A DNA stretch of 64,000 nt from Eubacterium sp. 1001713B170207_170306_E7. GTDB lineage: Bacteria > Bacillota > Clostridia > Eubacteriales > Eubacteriaceae. The notes beneath the pieces are model-generated. The model had not been told where the DNA came from. It did no database searches and was given only the letters and a program-made list of their open reading frames with translations. Shown here piece by piece: positions 17,995 to 24,513 of this stretch; the stretch's first letter is position 1, and each line of letters begins with the position of its first letter. The position numbers were made by a program, and so were the translations under genes. The stretch is from assembly GCF_015547515.1 (NCBI RefSeq), contig NZ_JADMVE010000001.1:496406-560405 (forward strand), in the 5' to 3' direction.

Positions 17995-18615
17995 CTACGA
18001 AAGCCTTGCGTTTAAAATAAAGGTTTTATAGCTGGGCTTGGTCCAGCTGCTGACTTTAAACCCATTTTGGCTGAGGAGACCGATGATTTCAGATTTATGG
18101 TAGATGTGGTGATCACCGGAATGACTGTGGGCCATAGCGCTGTTTAAAAAGCCCGTCAGCAGTTTAAAAGGGGCTGTTGGGTCGCCCAAAATGAGCGTTC
18201 CATCTTTTTTCAAAACACGCTGTATTTCACGGATAACTGCTGTTGGACGGGGATAGTGGTGAAATGAAGCGTTGCAGACAATTACGTCAAATTTATCAGC
18301 TTTGTAGGGTAGCTTTTCAGCGTCACCTACCACAAAATGAACGCCGGTCAGTCGTTTTTCAGCTTGGGCAATCATGGCCGCTGAGATGTCTAAACCATAA
18401 TAATCGGCGTCTGAAAGCTTTTGCAGGCGGGCGATGATATTACCATTGCCGCAGCCCAGATCCAAAACGGTTTTTGGTTTCAGATCAAGAACGCGCTCCA
18501 CGATATCATCATACATACAGCGGACGAATTTACCATCAGAGCTTTGATCATAATCCTCCGCGGTGCTGTTAAAATAGTCGATGGTTGTCTGTTTGGTGCT
18601 TCTGGTATTTTTCAT
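17995..18615 (-). CDS. Class I SAM-dependent methyltransferase
   Basis: Methyltransferase of 206 residues with a complete Rossmann SAM site: motif I VLDLGCGNGN, motif II region YYGLDIS, VVGDAEKLPYKADKFDVIVC and the post-motif NASFHHYPRP. The family resembles UbiE/YcgJ-type enzymes; the acceptor is unknown. The start was set at 18615 because GGAGGAATC lies at good spacing upstream; the in-frame ATG at 18630 would use the ribosome site as coding sequence. A TetR gene lies upstream on the same strand, and a perfect 9-7-9 inverted repeat lies between them. Confidence 0.88.
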   Translation of the reverse strand: MKNTRSTKQTTIDYFNSTAEDYDQSSDGKFVRCMYDDIVERVLDLKPKTVLDLGCGNGNIIARLQKLSDADYYGLDISAAMIAQAEKRLTGVHFVVGDAEKLPYKADKFDVIVCNASFHHYPRPTAVIREIQRVLKKDGTLILGDPTAPFKLLTGFLNSAMAHSHSGDHHIYHKSEIIGLLSQNGFKVSSWTKPSYKTFILNARLS

Positions 18616-18638
18616 AAATGATTCCTCCATTGATCATG

Positions 18639-18663
18639 ATTCATTGACGGATATTCAATGAAT
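18639..18663. promoter_or_regulatory. Perfect 9-7-9 inverted repeat, candidate TetR operator
   Basis: ATTCATTGA and TCAATGAAT are exact reverse complements separated by 7 bases. The repeat sits 24 bases upstream of the methyltransferase start and just downstream of a TetR gene, the usual geometry of a TetR target. Confidence 0.5.
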
Positions 18664-18707
18664 GGGTATTTTTTTACCCGCCCAAAGAGACGGGTATCAG
18701 AACAGGT

Positions 18708-19271
18708 TTATTTTAGGATTAGGGTGAGCATCTGCTTTAAAAAAAGATTCTTTTCCTTAACCGGTCCGGCGGCGTTGTTAGTGACTGCCATCTGGCCGCC
18801 CCATATAAAATGCGCCAGCAGATGCGCGTCATTTTTTTCGATTTCGCCGCGATCCATCAGACTTTTAATATAGGTTTCGAGATGCGGAAAAATCTCCTTT
18901 GACATATATACTTCCAGCTGGGCATGAAATAGCTCATTGCCGTCTTTGTCAAAAAAGTCGCGGTATTTATAGTTTTCCACTTCATTTTCAGATATTTTAT
19001 CCAGGATGTCGATACACTTGTTTAAAGGCAGCTCGATCTGTTTAAAAATATCTGCAAAGGGCTTGCTGCAAGCTTTGGCATACTGTGTGAGGGCCTCCTG
19101 ATACAGCGCATGTTTATTTTGAAAATAGTGGTAGCATAACCCAGCTACAACACCGGCTTCTCTGGCAATATCCTTCATGGTTGTGGTTTCATAGCCTTTT
19201 TCCGCGAAAACACGCATGGCAACATCTAAAATTTCCTGTTTTCGGATATCCGGGTCCTTTGATACTCGCAT
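18708..19271 (-). CDS. TetR-family transcriptional regulator
   Basis: Repressor of 187 residues. The N-terminal HTH (residues 10-56) is typical: ILDVAMRVFAEKGYETTTMKDIA followed by GLCYHYFQNKHALY. The C-terminal ligand-binding domain is divergent and gives no ligand. It has its own promoter and is followed on the same strand by a methyltransferase that it probably controls. The start at 19271 has GAGGTGAT in front. Confidence 0.92.
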   Translation of the reverse strand: MRVSKDPDIRKQEILDVAMRVFAEKGYETTTMKDIAREAGVVAGLCYHYFQNKHALYQEALTQYAKACSKPFADIFKQIELPLNKCIDILDKISENEVENYKYRDFFDKDGNELFHAQLEVYMSKEIFPHLETYIKSLMDRGEIEKNDAHLLAHFIWGGQMAVTNNAAGPVKEKNLFLKQMLTLILK

Positions 19272-19288
19272 TTTATCACCTCGTATCT

Positions 19289-19318
19289 ATGATAGCACAG
19301 TAATTAAATAAGTGTCAA
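19289..19318 (-). promoter_or_regulatory. Promoter of TetR gene
   Basis: On the minus strand, TTGACA (19318-19313), 18-base spacer, TATCAT (19294-19289), ending 18 bases before the start codon. The -35 box is flanked by ATTGA sequence resembling one arm of the repeat at 18639, so autoregulation is possible. Confidence 0.65.
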
Positions 19319-19371
19319 TGATTAAAATTCAATAATGGAGAAATGTTAAGGATTTATCTTATTGACAATAG

Positions 19372-19421
19372 AAAAAAAGCTGAGCAGCGCAGTCTCGAAA
19401 AGACGCCGCCGCTCAGCTTTA
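19372..19421 (-). terminator. Terminator of AICAR formyltransferase gene
   Basis: GC-rich hairpin (GCTGAGC paired with GCTCAGC plus inner pairs) followed on the minus strand by seven T's. Flanking A/T runs on both sides could let it work in both directions. Confidence 0.8.
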
Positions 19422-19424
19422 TTT

Positions 19425-20597
19425 TTAATGATGAAACAAACGGATTCCGGTCATGGCCATGGCGATATTGTATTGATCACAGGCTTCGATGACAAGGTCG
19501 TCCCGGATCGAGCCGCCGGACTGGGCAATGCAGGTAACGCCGCTTTTATGCGCGCGCTCAATATTGTCGCCAAAGGGGAAAAAAGCATCGCTGCCCAGGG
19601 CGACGCCGCTTACCCGGGACAGCCAGGCTTTCTTTTCCTCTCTGGAAAAAGGCTCTGGCCTGCTTGTAAAGAACTCAGGCCATACATGATCGTTCAGGAT
19701 GTCTTCGGCATCCTCTGAAATATAGACGTCTATGGCATTGTCCCGGTTGGCCCGCGGCATGTTTTCCTTAAAGGGCAGGTTCAATACCTTCTCGTGGTGG
19801 CGAAGCGCCCAGTTGTCCGCTTTATTACCCGCAAGCCGTGTGCAGTGAACACGGGACTGCTGTCCGGCGCCAATACCGATGGCCTGTCCGTCCTTGACAT
19901 AGCAGACGGAATTTGACTGGGTGTATTTTAAGGTCACCAGCGCGATCAGGAGATTGAGCTTATCCGATGGGCTGAGGGTCTGGTTTTTGGTCGGAATTTT
20001 CTGAAACAGCGCCTCGGTAATAGCCTGATTGTTTCTGGACTGTTCAAAGGTTATGCCAAAAACATCCTTATATTCCAGAGCTTCAGGTTCATAGCCTTCA
20101 TCAATCTGGAGAATAACGTACTTCCCTTTTTTCTTTTCCGATAACAGGGCTAAGGCCTCCGCTGAGAATGAAGGGGCAATGATGCCGTCGCTGACCTCCA
20201 TGGAGATGTAACGGGCACAGGCGGCGTCACATTCGTCGCTCAGGGCGATAAAATCGCCGTAGCTGGACATCCGGTCGCTGCCTCTCGCCCGGATATAGGC
20301 TGTGGCAACAGGCGTGAGCTCAATATCCTCGATAAAGTACATTTTCTTTTCGACATCGGTCAGGGGAACGTACACAGCGGCGCCGGCAGGGCTGACATGC
20401 TTAAAGCTTGCTGCGCTGGGCAGGCCTGTGGCTTCTTTTAATTCCTTCACGAGCTGCCAGCTGTTAAAGGCGTCCAGCAGGTTGATGAAGCCGGGTTTTC
20501 CGTTTAACACCTGAAGGGGAAGCTCGCCGTCCTTCATAAAGATTCGGGCAGGCTTTTGATTGGGATTGCAGCCATACTTTAATTCCAGTTCTTTCAT
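19425..20597 (-). CDS. purH: AICAR formyltransferase (stand-alone PurH domain)
   Basis: Transfers a formyl group from 10-formyl-THF to AICAR (ZMP), the penultimate step of IMP synthesis. The 390-residue protein has only the AICARFT half and lacks the N-terminal IMP cyclohydrolase domain of usual 510-residue PurH. Family motifs include LKYGCNPNQKPA, the substrate-loop SFKHVSPAGAAVYVPL, IGIGAGQQSRVHC and GSDAFFPFGDN. The start is 20597, with GGAGGATGAT upstream; the longer frame to 20684 would translate the riboswitch and must be wrong. A cyclohydrolase would have to be encoded elsewhere. The leader responds to ZTP/ZMP, the enzyme's own substrate pool. Confidence 0.93.
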   Translation of the reverse strand: MKELELKYGCNPNQKPARIFMKDGELPLQVLNGKPGFINLLDAFNSWQLVKELKEATGLPSAASFKHVSPAGAAVYVPLTDVEKKMYFIEDIELTPVATAYIRARGSDRMSSYGDFIALSDECDAACARYISMEVSDGIIAPSFSAEALALLSEKKKGKYVILQIDEGYEPEALEYKDVFGITFEQSRNNQAITEALFQKIPTKNQTLSPSDKLNLLIALVTLKYTQSNSVCYVKDGQAIGIGAGQQSRVHCTRLAGNKADNWALRHHEKVLNLPFKENMPRANRDNAIDVYISEDAEDILNDHVWPEFFTSRPEPFSREEKKAWLSRVSGVALGSDAFFPFGDNIERAHKSGVTCIAQSGGSIRDDLVIEACDQYNIAMAMTGIRLFHH

Positions 20598-20620
20598 TTT
20601 TATCATCCTCCATGTCATAT

Positions 20621-20715
20621 AAAAAGAGCCGACAAATCCGGACTCTTTTGCCCAGACGGTCGGCTCTTGATTATTATACTTCATGTGGTTTATTCCACTT
20701 CCGTCAGTCGTATAA
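20621..20715 (-). ncRNA. ZTP (pfl-type) riboswitch
   Basis: The leader matches the pfl motif. A 5' domain has CGACTGACGG, a hairpin with GTGG...CCAC, and a linker. A 3' domain carries the signature ACCGTCTGGGC (minus strand 20660-20650), close to the common ACCGCCTGGGC. The 3' domain lies within a hairpin, GAGCCGAC paired with GTCGGCTC, that is followed by five T's, so ligand binding would compete with termination. ZTP/ZMP accumulates when 10-formyl-THF is short, and the riboswitch then turns on purine and folate genes. The gene behind it is AICAR formyltransferase. Confidence 0.9.
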
Positions 20716-20723
20716 CTATCAAA

Positions 20724-20752
20724 ACTTTATCATATTCTTAAGCGAGTGTCAA
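20724..20752 (-). promoter_or_regulatory. Promoter of purH and its riboswitch
   Basis: Minus-strand TTGACA (20752-20747), 17-base spacer, TAAAGT (20729-20724). Transcription would begin right at the riboswitch 5' end. Confidence 0.7.
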
Positions 20753-20802
20753 TGCTTTTGCAGCAGTCATAACACATTGAACCCGGAGCATCCAGTGTGA
20801 AT

Positions 20803-20883
20803 TTATTTTCTTTCATAGCCTGTGAGCATGGTCATGGCAAAGCAGAAAAGTGCGGCAAAAGCCCAAAAACGGTGCTGTTTCAT
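20803..20883 (-). CDS. 26-residue membrane peptide
   Basis: A tiny gene with full expression signals: a perfect AAGGAGG ribosome site 7 bases before ATG, and its own sigma-A promoter. The peptide begins MKQHRFWAFAALFC, has one hydrophobic stretch (about residues 7-22) and ends TGYERK. That is a single membrane helix with basic ends. It is not AgrD-like, since no agrB is present, and it has no obvious leader-peptide codon bias. Function is unknown; a small membrane regulator or a type I toxin-like peptide are possibilities only. Confidence 0.6.
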   Translation of the reverse strand: MKQHRFWAFAALFCFAMTMLTGYERK

Positions 20884-20931
20884 TGTAAAACCTCCTTTCA
20901 GTAATCAATGCGAGCGTTTCCTATTAAAACT

Positions 20932-20960
20932 ATTATACAGAACAGCTGCAAAAGATTCAA
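20932..20960 (-). promoter_or_regulatory. Promoter of the 26-residue peptide gene
   Basis: Minus-strand TTGAAT (20960-20955), exactly 17 bases, consensus TATAAT (20937-20932), about 50 bases upstream of the peptide start codon. Confidence 0.75.
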
Positions 20961-21020
20961 TTCTTAAAAAACCTTCACCTGTTCAGGAACGGTTTAAAAC
21001 TGACGGAATTTAAGAGACGA

Positions 21021-21049
21021 TTGACAAAACTGAGCGTGAAAGCTATGAT
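21021..21049 (+). promoter_or_regulatory. Promoter of TIM-barrel gene
   Basis: Consensus TTGACA (21021-21026), 17-base spacer, TATGAT (21044-21049). Confidence 0.75.
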
Positions 21050-21106
21050 AAAGAAAAATCAAACACTTTAAAATTTTGAAAATACAGGAAAAGCGGAGCA
21101 GATAAT

Positions 21107-22072
21107 ATGAAAAAACTCATCAATATGACGGTGTTCAGCCATGATATGGACCGGTTTAAGAACCGGAGCAGCCTGAAGGATTTTTACAGATCGCGCGGAC
21201 TGGACGGCCTGGAGCTTCAGGTATTGTGGAATGAGCGTCTTCCAGAGAAGATACCCCGGCAGGATGTGGTGGGCATACACCTGAGAATGTTTCCCAGTTG
21301 GATGGATCTCTGGTTTAATAATGAAAAGGCTTTACGCAGTGAGTTTGATAAGCCGGAAAACTGGGAGGTATATTATGAGGGAAAGGACAGAACCTGTATC
21401 CTCAACCGTTTGGAAAAGGAGCTGGAAATAGCACAGACGCTGAATGCGGAGTATGTGGTGTTCCATGTCTCGGACTGCCGTTTTACGGAAACTTACCACA
21501 GAGTTTTTCATTACAGCGACGAGGCCGTGATTGACGCCAGCTGTGAAGTGATCAACACGCTTTTGGACGGTAAAAATTATACCTTTAAATTCCTGGTCGA
21601 AAATCTCTGGTGGCCCGGCCTGACCCTTACCCGGCCAGAGATGACAGAACGGCTCATGAACGGAATCCATACGGAGAATAAGGGAATCATGTTTGATACC
21701 GGCCATTTACTGCACACTAATTTAGCGCTGCAGACAGAAAAGGAGGGCATTGACTATATCCATAAGATGCTTGACGCCCACGGTGCGCTTTGCGATTATA
21801 TCTGCGGGATGCACCTCCAGCAGTCACTCACAGGGGCCTATGTTCAGAAAATTCTTCAAAACCCGCCGGATTTAAAGCAAGACTTCTGGGACCGTTTCTG
21901 GCAGTGCTCGGAGCATATTTTTAATATTGACGCCCACTTGCCATTTATCCATCCTGAGGTAAATGGGCTGATACAGAGAATCGCTCCCGAATACCTGACA
22001 CTGGAGCTTGTGAGCGCCGACTCGGACGAGCATGGGCAAAAGCTGGATCAACAGCTTTCAGCATTCGTTTAA
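21107..22072 (+). CDS. TIM-barrel protein, xylose isomerase/AP endonuclease-like
   Basis: Soluble protein of 321 residues with the alternating strand/helix pattern of the AP_endonuc_2 (xylose isomerase-like) superfamily. Likely metal ligands fall at strand ends: LVENLWWPG (Glu, about residue 165), MFDTGHLLHTN (Asp and His, about 195) and GMHLQQSL (His, about 235). A late ELVSADSDEH supplies a Glu near the C-terminus. This pattern fits a sugar or sugar-phosphate isomerase or epimerase, but no specific family is recognised. It has its own promoter and no operon partner. Confidence 0.65.
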   Translation: MKKLINMTVFSHDMDRFKNRSSLKDFYRSRGLDGLELQVLWNERLPEKIPRQDVVGIHLRMFPSWMDLWFNNEKALRSEFDKPENWEVYYEGKDRTCILNRLEKELEIAQTLNAEYVVFHVSDCRFTETYHRVFHYSDEAVIDASCEVINTLLDGKNYTFKFLVENLWWPGLTLTRPEMTERLMNGIHTENKGIMFDTGHLLHTNLALQTEKEGIDYIHKMLDAHGALCDYICGMHLQQSLTGAYVQKILQNPPDLKQDFWDRFWQCSEHIFNIDAHLPFIHPEVNGLIQRIAPEYLTLELVSADSDEHGQKLDQQLSAFV

Positions 22073-22099
22073 GACCCGAAAAAGCTAAAACGCTTTTTC

Positions 22100-22128
22100 T
22101 TGACAAAGACAGCAGAAAGCGATATGAT
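22100..22128 (+). promoter_or_regulatory. Promoter of cobalamin-riboswitch operon 1
   Basis: TTGACA (22100-22105), 17-base spacer, TATGAT (22123-22128). A small A/T hairpin (22084-22099) just before it may end the preceding transcript. Confidence 0.8.
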
Positions 22129-22139
22129 AGAGAAAATTT

Positions 22140-22295
22140 AATCGTGAAACTGTTCTGTGTAATGGGAAAAGGGTGTGACTCCCTTGCTGTAATCGCAGCT
22201 GTAATGCAAAATGCCTCTCAGGAACCACTGCCTCCGGGCGGGAAGGGAGAAGGATGATATTGCAAAGCCAGAAGACCGACTCAGAAACAGGTTCT
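22140..22295 (+). ncRNA. Cobalamin riboswitch 1
   Basis: The aptamer contains the expected blocks in order: GGGTGTGACTCCC hairpin, GCTGTAATCGCAGCTGTAAT, the AGGAACCACTG segment, GGGCGGGAAGG, and the B12 box AGCCAGAAGACCGACT at 22266-22281. The outer helix pairs ACTGTTCTG near 22148 with CAGAAACAG near 22283. A terminator follows at 22350, so bound cobalamin should stop transcription of the two downstream genes. Confidence 0.92.
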
Positions 22296-22349
22296 TAAAG
22301 CTCCGATTTAGAGTAATAGGACAAACCACAGGCAATGATATGTCTTTTT

Positions 22350-22379
22350 ACCTTCTCTAATTCAGAGAAGGTTTTTTTG
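22350..22379 (+). terminator. Riboswitch expression-platform terminator 1
   Basis: ACCTTCTCT (22350-22358) pairs with AGAGAAGGT (22364-22372) and seven T's follow, 28 bases before the first start codon of the operon. Confidence 0.85.
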
Positions 22380-22406
22380 TGGTCAGAGGAGCCGGAAAGG
22401 AGAAAA

Positions 22407-22934
22407 ATGACAAAGTATGATTTAGTCCTTCAGCTTCAGGAGGAGGCCGAAAAGTTTGATCTGGAAGTCCTGATGCAGCAACGTGAGGAGGTACAGAAGG
22501 TAAAGTTTAAACCGGGAACCCTGGCCCACCAGACCATGCTCAATACCATTTATAATGTAACTGCCCTGATCAGTCTTAAGACAGCGGTGCTGGAGGACAA
22601 TCCATTAAAAGGTATCCATGAGAAAAGGCTGTATGCTTTCCAGACACTGCTGGATCAATATCTGGAAGATTACGTGCTTGGGGGCGAGCTGCAGAAGAGC
22701 ATGATCAAGCTTGCGTGTACCTATCTGGCGTTTATCGAGGAGAAGCCGCTCCACCCGGTGGGAAGTCATTTTGACGGCCAGTTTCTGGAGCAGCAGTTTG
22801 ATCAGTATTATTGTCCGCAGAAGGCCAGAGAGCTGGAAAATCCGGATGCGCTCTGTCATTTTTGCAGCGCCCATTGCAAGGAGACACTGGAAACAGTGGC
22901 CTGTTCTGAGGCCCAAGACAGCATAAGCGTGTAG
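22407..22934 (+). CDS. DUF2115 (UPF0305) family protein
   Basis: Protein of 175 residues resembling UPF0305/DUF2115, a family best known from methanogens. The diagnostic C-terminal block is present: HPVGSHFDG, then YYCPQK, then NPDALCHFC followed by a further CKE. Four cysteines in this region suggest a metal or iron-sulfur site. The start at 22407 follows GAAAGGAGAAAA; the upstream in-frame TTG would lie inside the terminator. Function is undescribed. Cobalamin-riboswitch control and the partner DUF2284 gene 24 bases later imply a role tied to corrinoid supply or use. Confidence 0.75.
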   Translation: MTKYDLVLQLQEEAEKFDLEVLMQQREEVQKVKFKPGTLAHQTMLNTIYNVTALISLKTAVLEDNPLKGIHEKRLYAFQTLLDQYLEDYVLGGELQKSMIKLACTYLAFIEEKPLHPVGSHFDGQFLEQQFDQYYCPQKARELENPDALCHFCSAHCKETLETVACSEAQDSISV

Positions 22935-22958
22935 GGCGCTTTAAAATTTGAGGTAAAA

Positions 22959-23540
22959 ATGGATAATTTGAGAACAGTATGTCATGCGGATAAAAAAACA
23001 ATGAATCCTCCCTCGGTATTCAGGCATCCATCTCTTCAGGAAATCGGCGTAGAGGAATGCGCCTTTTCAATGACCGACCAGCTGCTTTTTTCAGACCAGA
23101 CGCGTACTTTGTGCCAGCGTAACAGCTGCGGGCAGTTCAACGCGACCTGGGCATGCCCCCCGGCTGTGGGAAGCTATGAACACTGTGTGATGAAATGCCT
23201 CTCCTATAAAAATGTGATGGTCTTTTCCACCGTGGCAGACTTGAAGGGGCGCTACAACGCAAGGGGCTGGCAGGAAGCGCGTATCCGGCATGAGGCAGTG
23301 ACGGCAAAGGTGGCTCAGCAGTTTCGGACACACCGGCCCGAGAGCCTTGTTTTATCGACCGAAGGGTGCCTGGTCTGCGATGTGTGCACCTACCCCCACG
23401 AGCCCTGCCGATATCCAGACAAGCTCTTTCCCTCGGTGGAGGGCTATGGGATCATCGTAATGGACATTGTGGTCAAAACCGGTCTGCGTTACACCCACGG
23501 CCCGGAAACCCTGACGTATTTTAGCTTTATTCTTTTTTAA
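22959..23540 (+). CDS. DUF2284 cysteine-rich metal-binding protein
   Basis: Protein of 193 residues from the DUF2284 family of predicted metal-binding proteins. Two cysteine clusters are clear: CQRNSCGQFNATWACPP in the first half and GCLVCDVCTYPHEPCRYP in the second, with PSVEGYGI following as in relatives. The pattern suggests iron-sulfur binding. It lies directly behind the DUF2115 gene and shares its cobalamin riboswitch, so the two probably act together. DUF2284 genes often accompany corrinoid-dependent methyl-transfer loci in acetogens (general knowledge), which makes a redox or chaperone role for corrinoid proteins plausible but unproven. Confidence 0.85.
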   Translation: MDNLRTVCHADKKTMNPPSVFRHPSLQEIGVEECAFSMTDQLLFSDQTRTLCQRNSCGQFNATWACPPAVGSYEHCVMKCLSYKNVMVFSTVADLKGRYNARGWQEARIRHEAVTAKVAQQFRTHRPESLVLSTEGCLVCDVCTYPHEPCRYPDKLFPSVEGYGIIVMDIVVKTGLRYTHGPETLTYFSFILF

Positions 23541-23628
23541 GACCGGTATAAAATCCTTTTTGTTATCATTTAAGTCTTTATCAATTGAGAAAGATTTGAT
23601 ATAATGAATAACCATAAAAGGAGGTGTA

Positions 23629-23841
23629 ATGCCTTTGGGCCTGGAAGCACTAAACAGACTGTCCTACAAATACGCAGGGACTGTAAGCCTGAAGGATCAT
23701 AAATATAAATATGACAAAAAAGAAAGTGAAGAAGAAAAGAAGCGCCGTGCGCGTTGTGGGAGATATCGTCATCATTCTGATCATCCTCTCCCTTTTGGCC
23801 GCGGCGGGATGGATGCTCTACAAGGAGTTTTTTCCCAATAA
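23629..23841 (+). CDS. Leader reading frame overlapping the sortase gene
   Basis: An ATG at 23629 has a near-perfect ribosome site (AAAGGAGGTGTA) and a TATAAT at 23600-23605, so this is probably where ribosomes first load on the sortase mRNA. The frame begins MPLGLEALNRLSYKYAG and runs 70 codons, overlapping the sortase start in another phase. Only the first ~28 codons are unique; the rest is a shadow of the sortase. It may be a translational-coupling leader, or the true sortase N-terminus joined by a shift at the A6 run (23715-23720). Confidence 0.35.
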   Translation: MPLGLEALNRLSYKYAGTVSLKDHKYKYDKKESEEEKKRRARCGRYRHHSDHPLPFGRGGMDALQGVFSQ

Positions 23842-24463
23842 TACGCCGCTCCTCAAAATGCAGGTTACCAACCGGGAGGATAACAGCATCGACTGGGCAG
23901 CGCTGCGTGAGGTGAACCCGGAAACTGTTGGCTGGCTGAGCATTGAAGGAACCAATATTGATACCCCGGTGGTACAGACAACGGATAATGATAAATATCT
24001 GTACACTTCATTTAATGGCGAGTCCGACGAAAGGGGCGTTCCCTTTATCGATATGAATTATAAATGGCAGCCCAGAAGCCAGAATTCTCTGATCTATGGG
24101 CACAGCACCATGCGCAGCGGCGTGCACGTCATGTTTGACGATCTGCTCTATTATTATCAGAATCCTGATTTTATCAAAGAGCATAACAAAATTGTTTACA
24201 GAAGACCGCCGGAGCTGGGCGGTGACGGCGTATGGGAAATCTTTGCCGTGCTGGTGGAGGAGCAGGACTATGATTACAGACAGCTGGAATTTGCCGATGA
24301 TGAAAGCTTTCTGGCCTATTACCAGAACATAAAGAACCAGAGTATTGTCGCGAGCGATGTGAATGTACAACCGGGTGACGAGATTCTTACGCTGTCCACC
24401 TGTATCTTTAATGTCGGTCTGAACGATGGACGTTTAGCCGTAATTGCCCGTCGGGTTTCATAA
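23711..24463 (+). CDS. srtB: Class B sortase
   Basis: Membrane-anchored transpeptidase that attaches sorting-signal proteins to the cell wall. The 250-residue protein has a basic N-terminus, one membrane helix (about residues 15-38) and a catalytic domain with the full triad: His in IYGHSTM, Cys in LTLSTCIF and Arg in RLAVIARR. The SIEGTNIDTPVVQ segment is typical of class B. The ATG at 23711 lacks a good ribosome site, unlike the upstream start at 23629. No substrate protein with an obvious sorting motif is next to it. Confidence 0.93.
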   Translation: MTKKKVKKKRSAVRVVGDIVIILIILSLLAAAGWMLYKEFFPNNTPLLKMQVTNREDNSIDWAALREVNPETVGWLSIEGTNIDTPVVQTTDNDKYLYTSFNGESDERGVPFIDMNYKWQPRSQNSLIYGHSTMRSGVHVMFDDLLYYYQNPDFIKEHNKIVYRRPPELGGDGVWEIFAVLVEEQDYDYRQLEFADDESFLAYYQNIKNQSIVASDVNVQPGDEILTLSTCIFNVGLNDGRLAVIARRVS

Positions 24464-24468
24464 AAATC

Positions 24469-24502
24469 AAAGCCGTATCCCTGTGCAGGATACGGCTTTT
24501 TA
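24469..24502 (+). terminator. Terminator between sortase and LysR gene
   Basis: AAAGCCGTATCC pairs with GGATACGGCTTT around a seven-base loop, followed by T's. A/T flanks on both sides suit the convergent genes. Confidence 0.88.
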
Positions 24503-24513
24503 TTGTGCCTTTT

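Noticed and set aside
18673-18698. TACCCG/CGGGTA hairpin as terminator of the TetR gene
   Set aside because: On the minus strand the stem is followed by A's, not T's, so it is in the wrong polarity.
20597-20684. N-terminal extension of AICAR formyltransferase from the longest open frame
   Set aside because: The extension translates the ZTP riboswitch; a proper GGAGG and ATG lie at 20597.
20803-20883. AgrD-type autoinducing peptide precursor
   Set aside because: No agrB/agrC/agrA neighbours and no Cys followed by a short acidic tail as in AgrD.
22335-22406. N-terminal extension of the DUF2115 protein
   Set aside because: It would run through the riboswitch terminator; GGAAAGGAG and ATG 22407 fit better.
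23629-23841. Independent 70-residue protein overlapping the sortase
   Set aside because: Only the first ~28 codons are unique; the remainder is an out-of-phase reading of the sortase, so it is treated as a leader.
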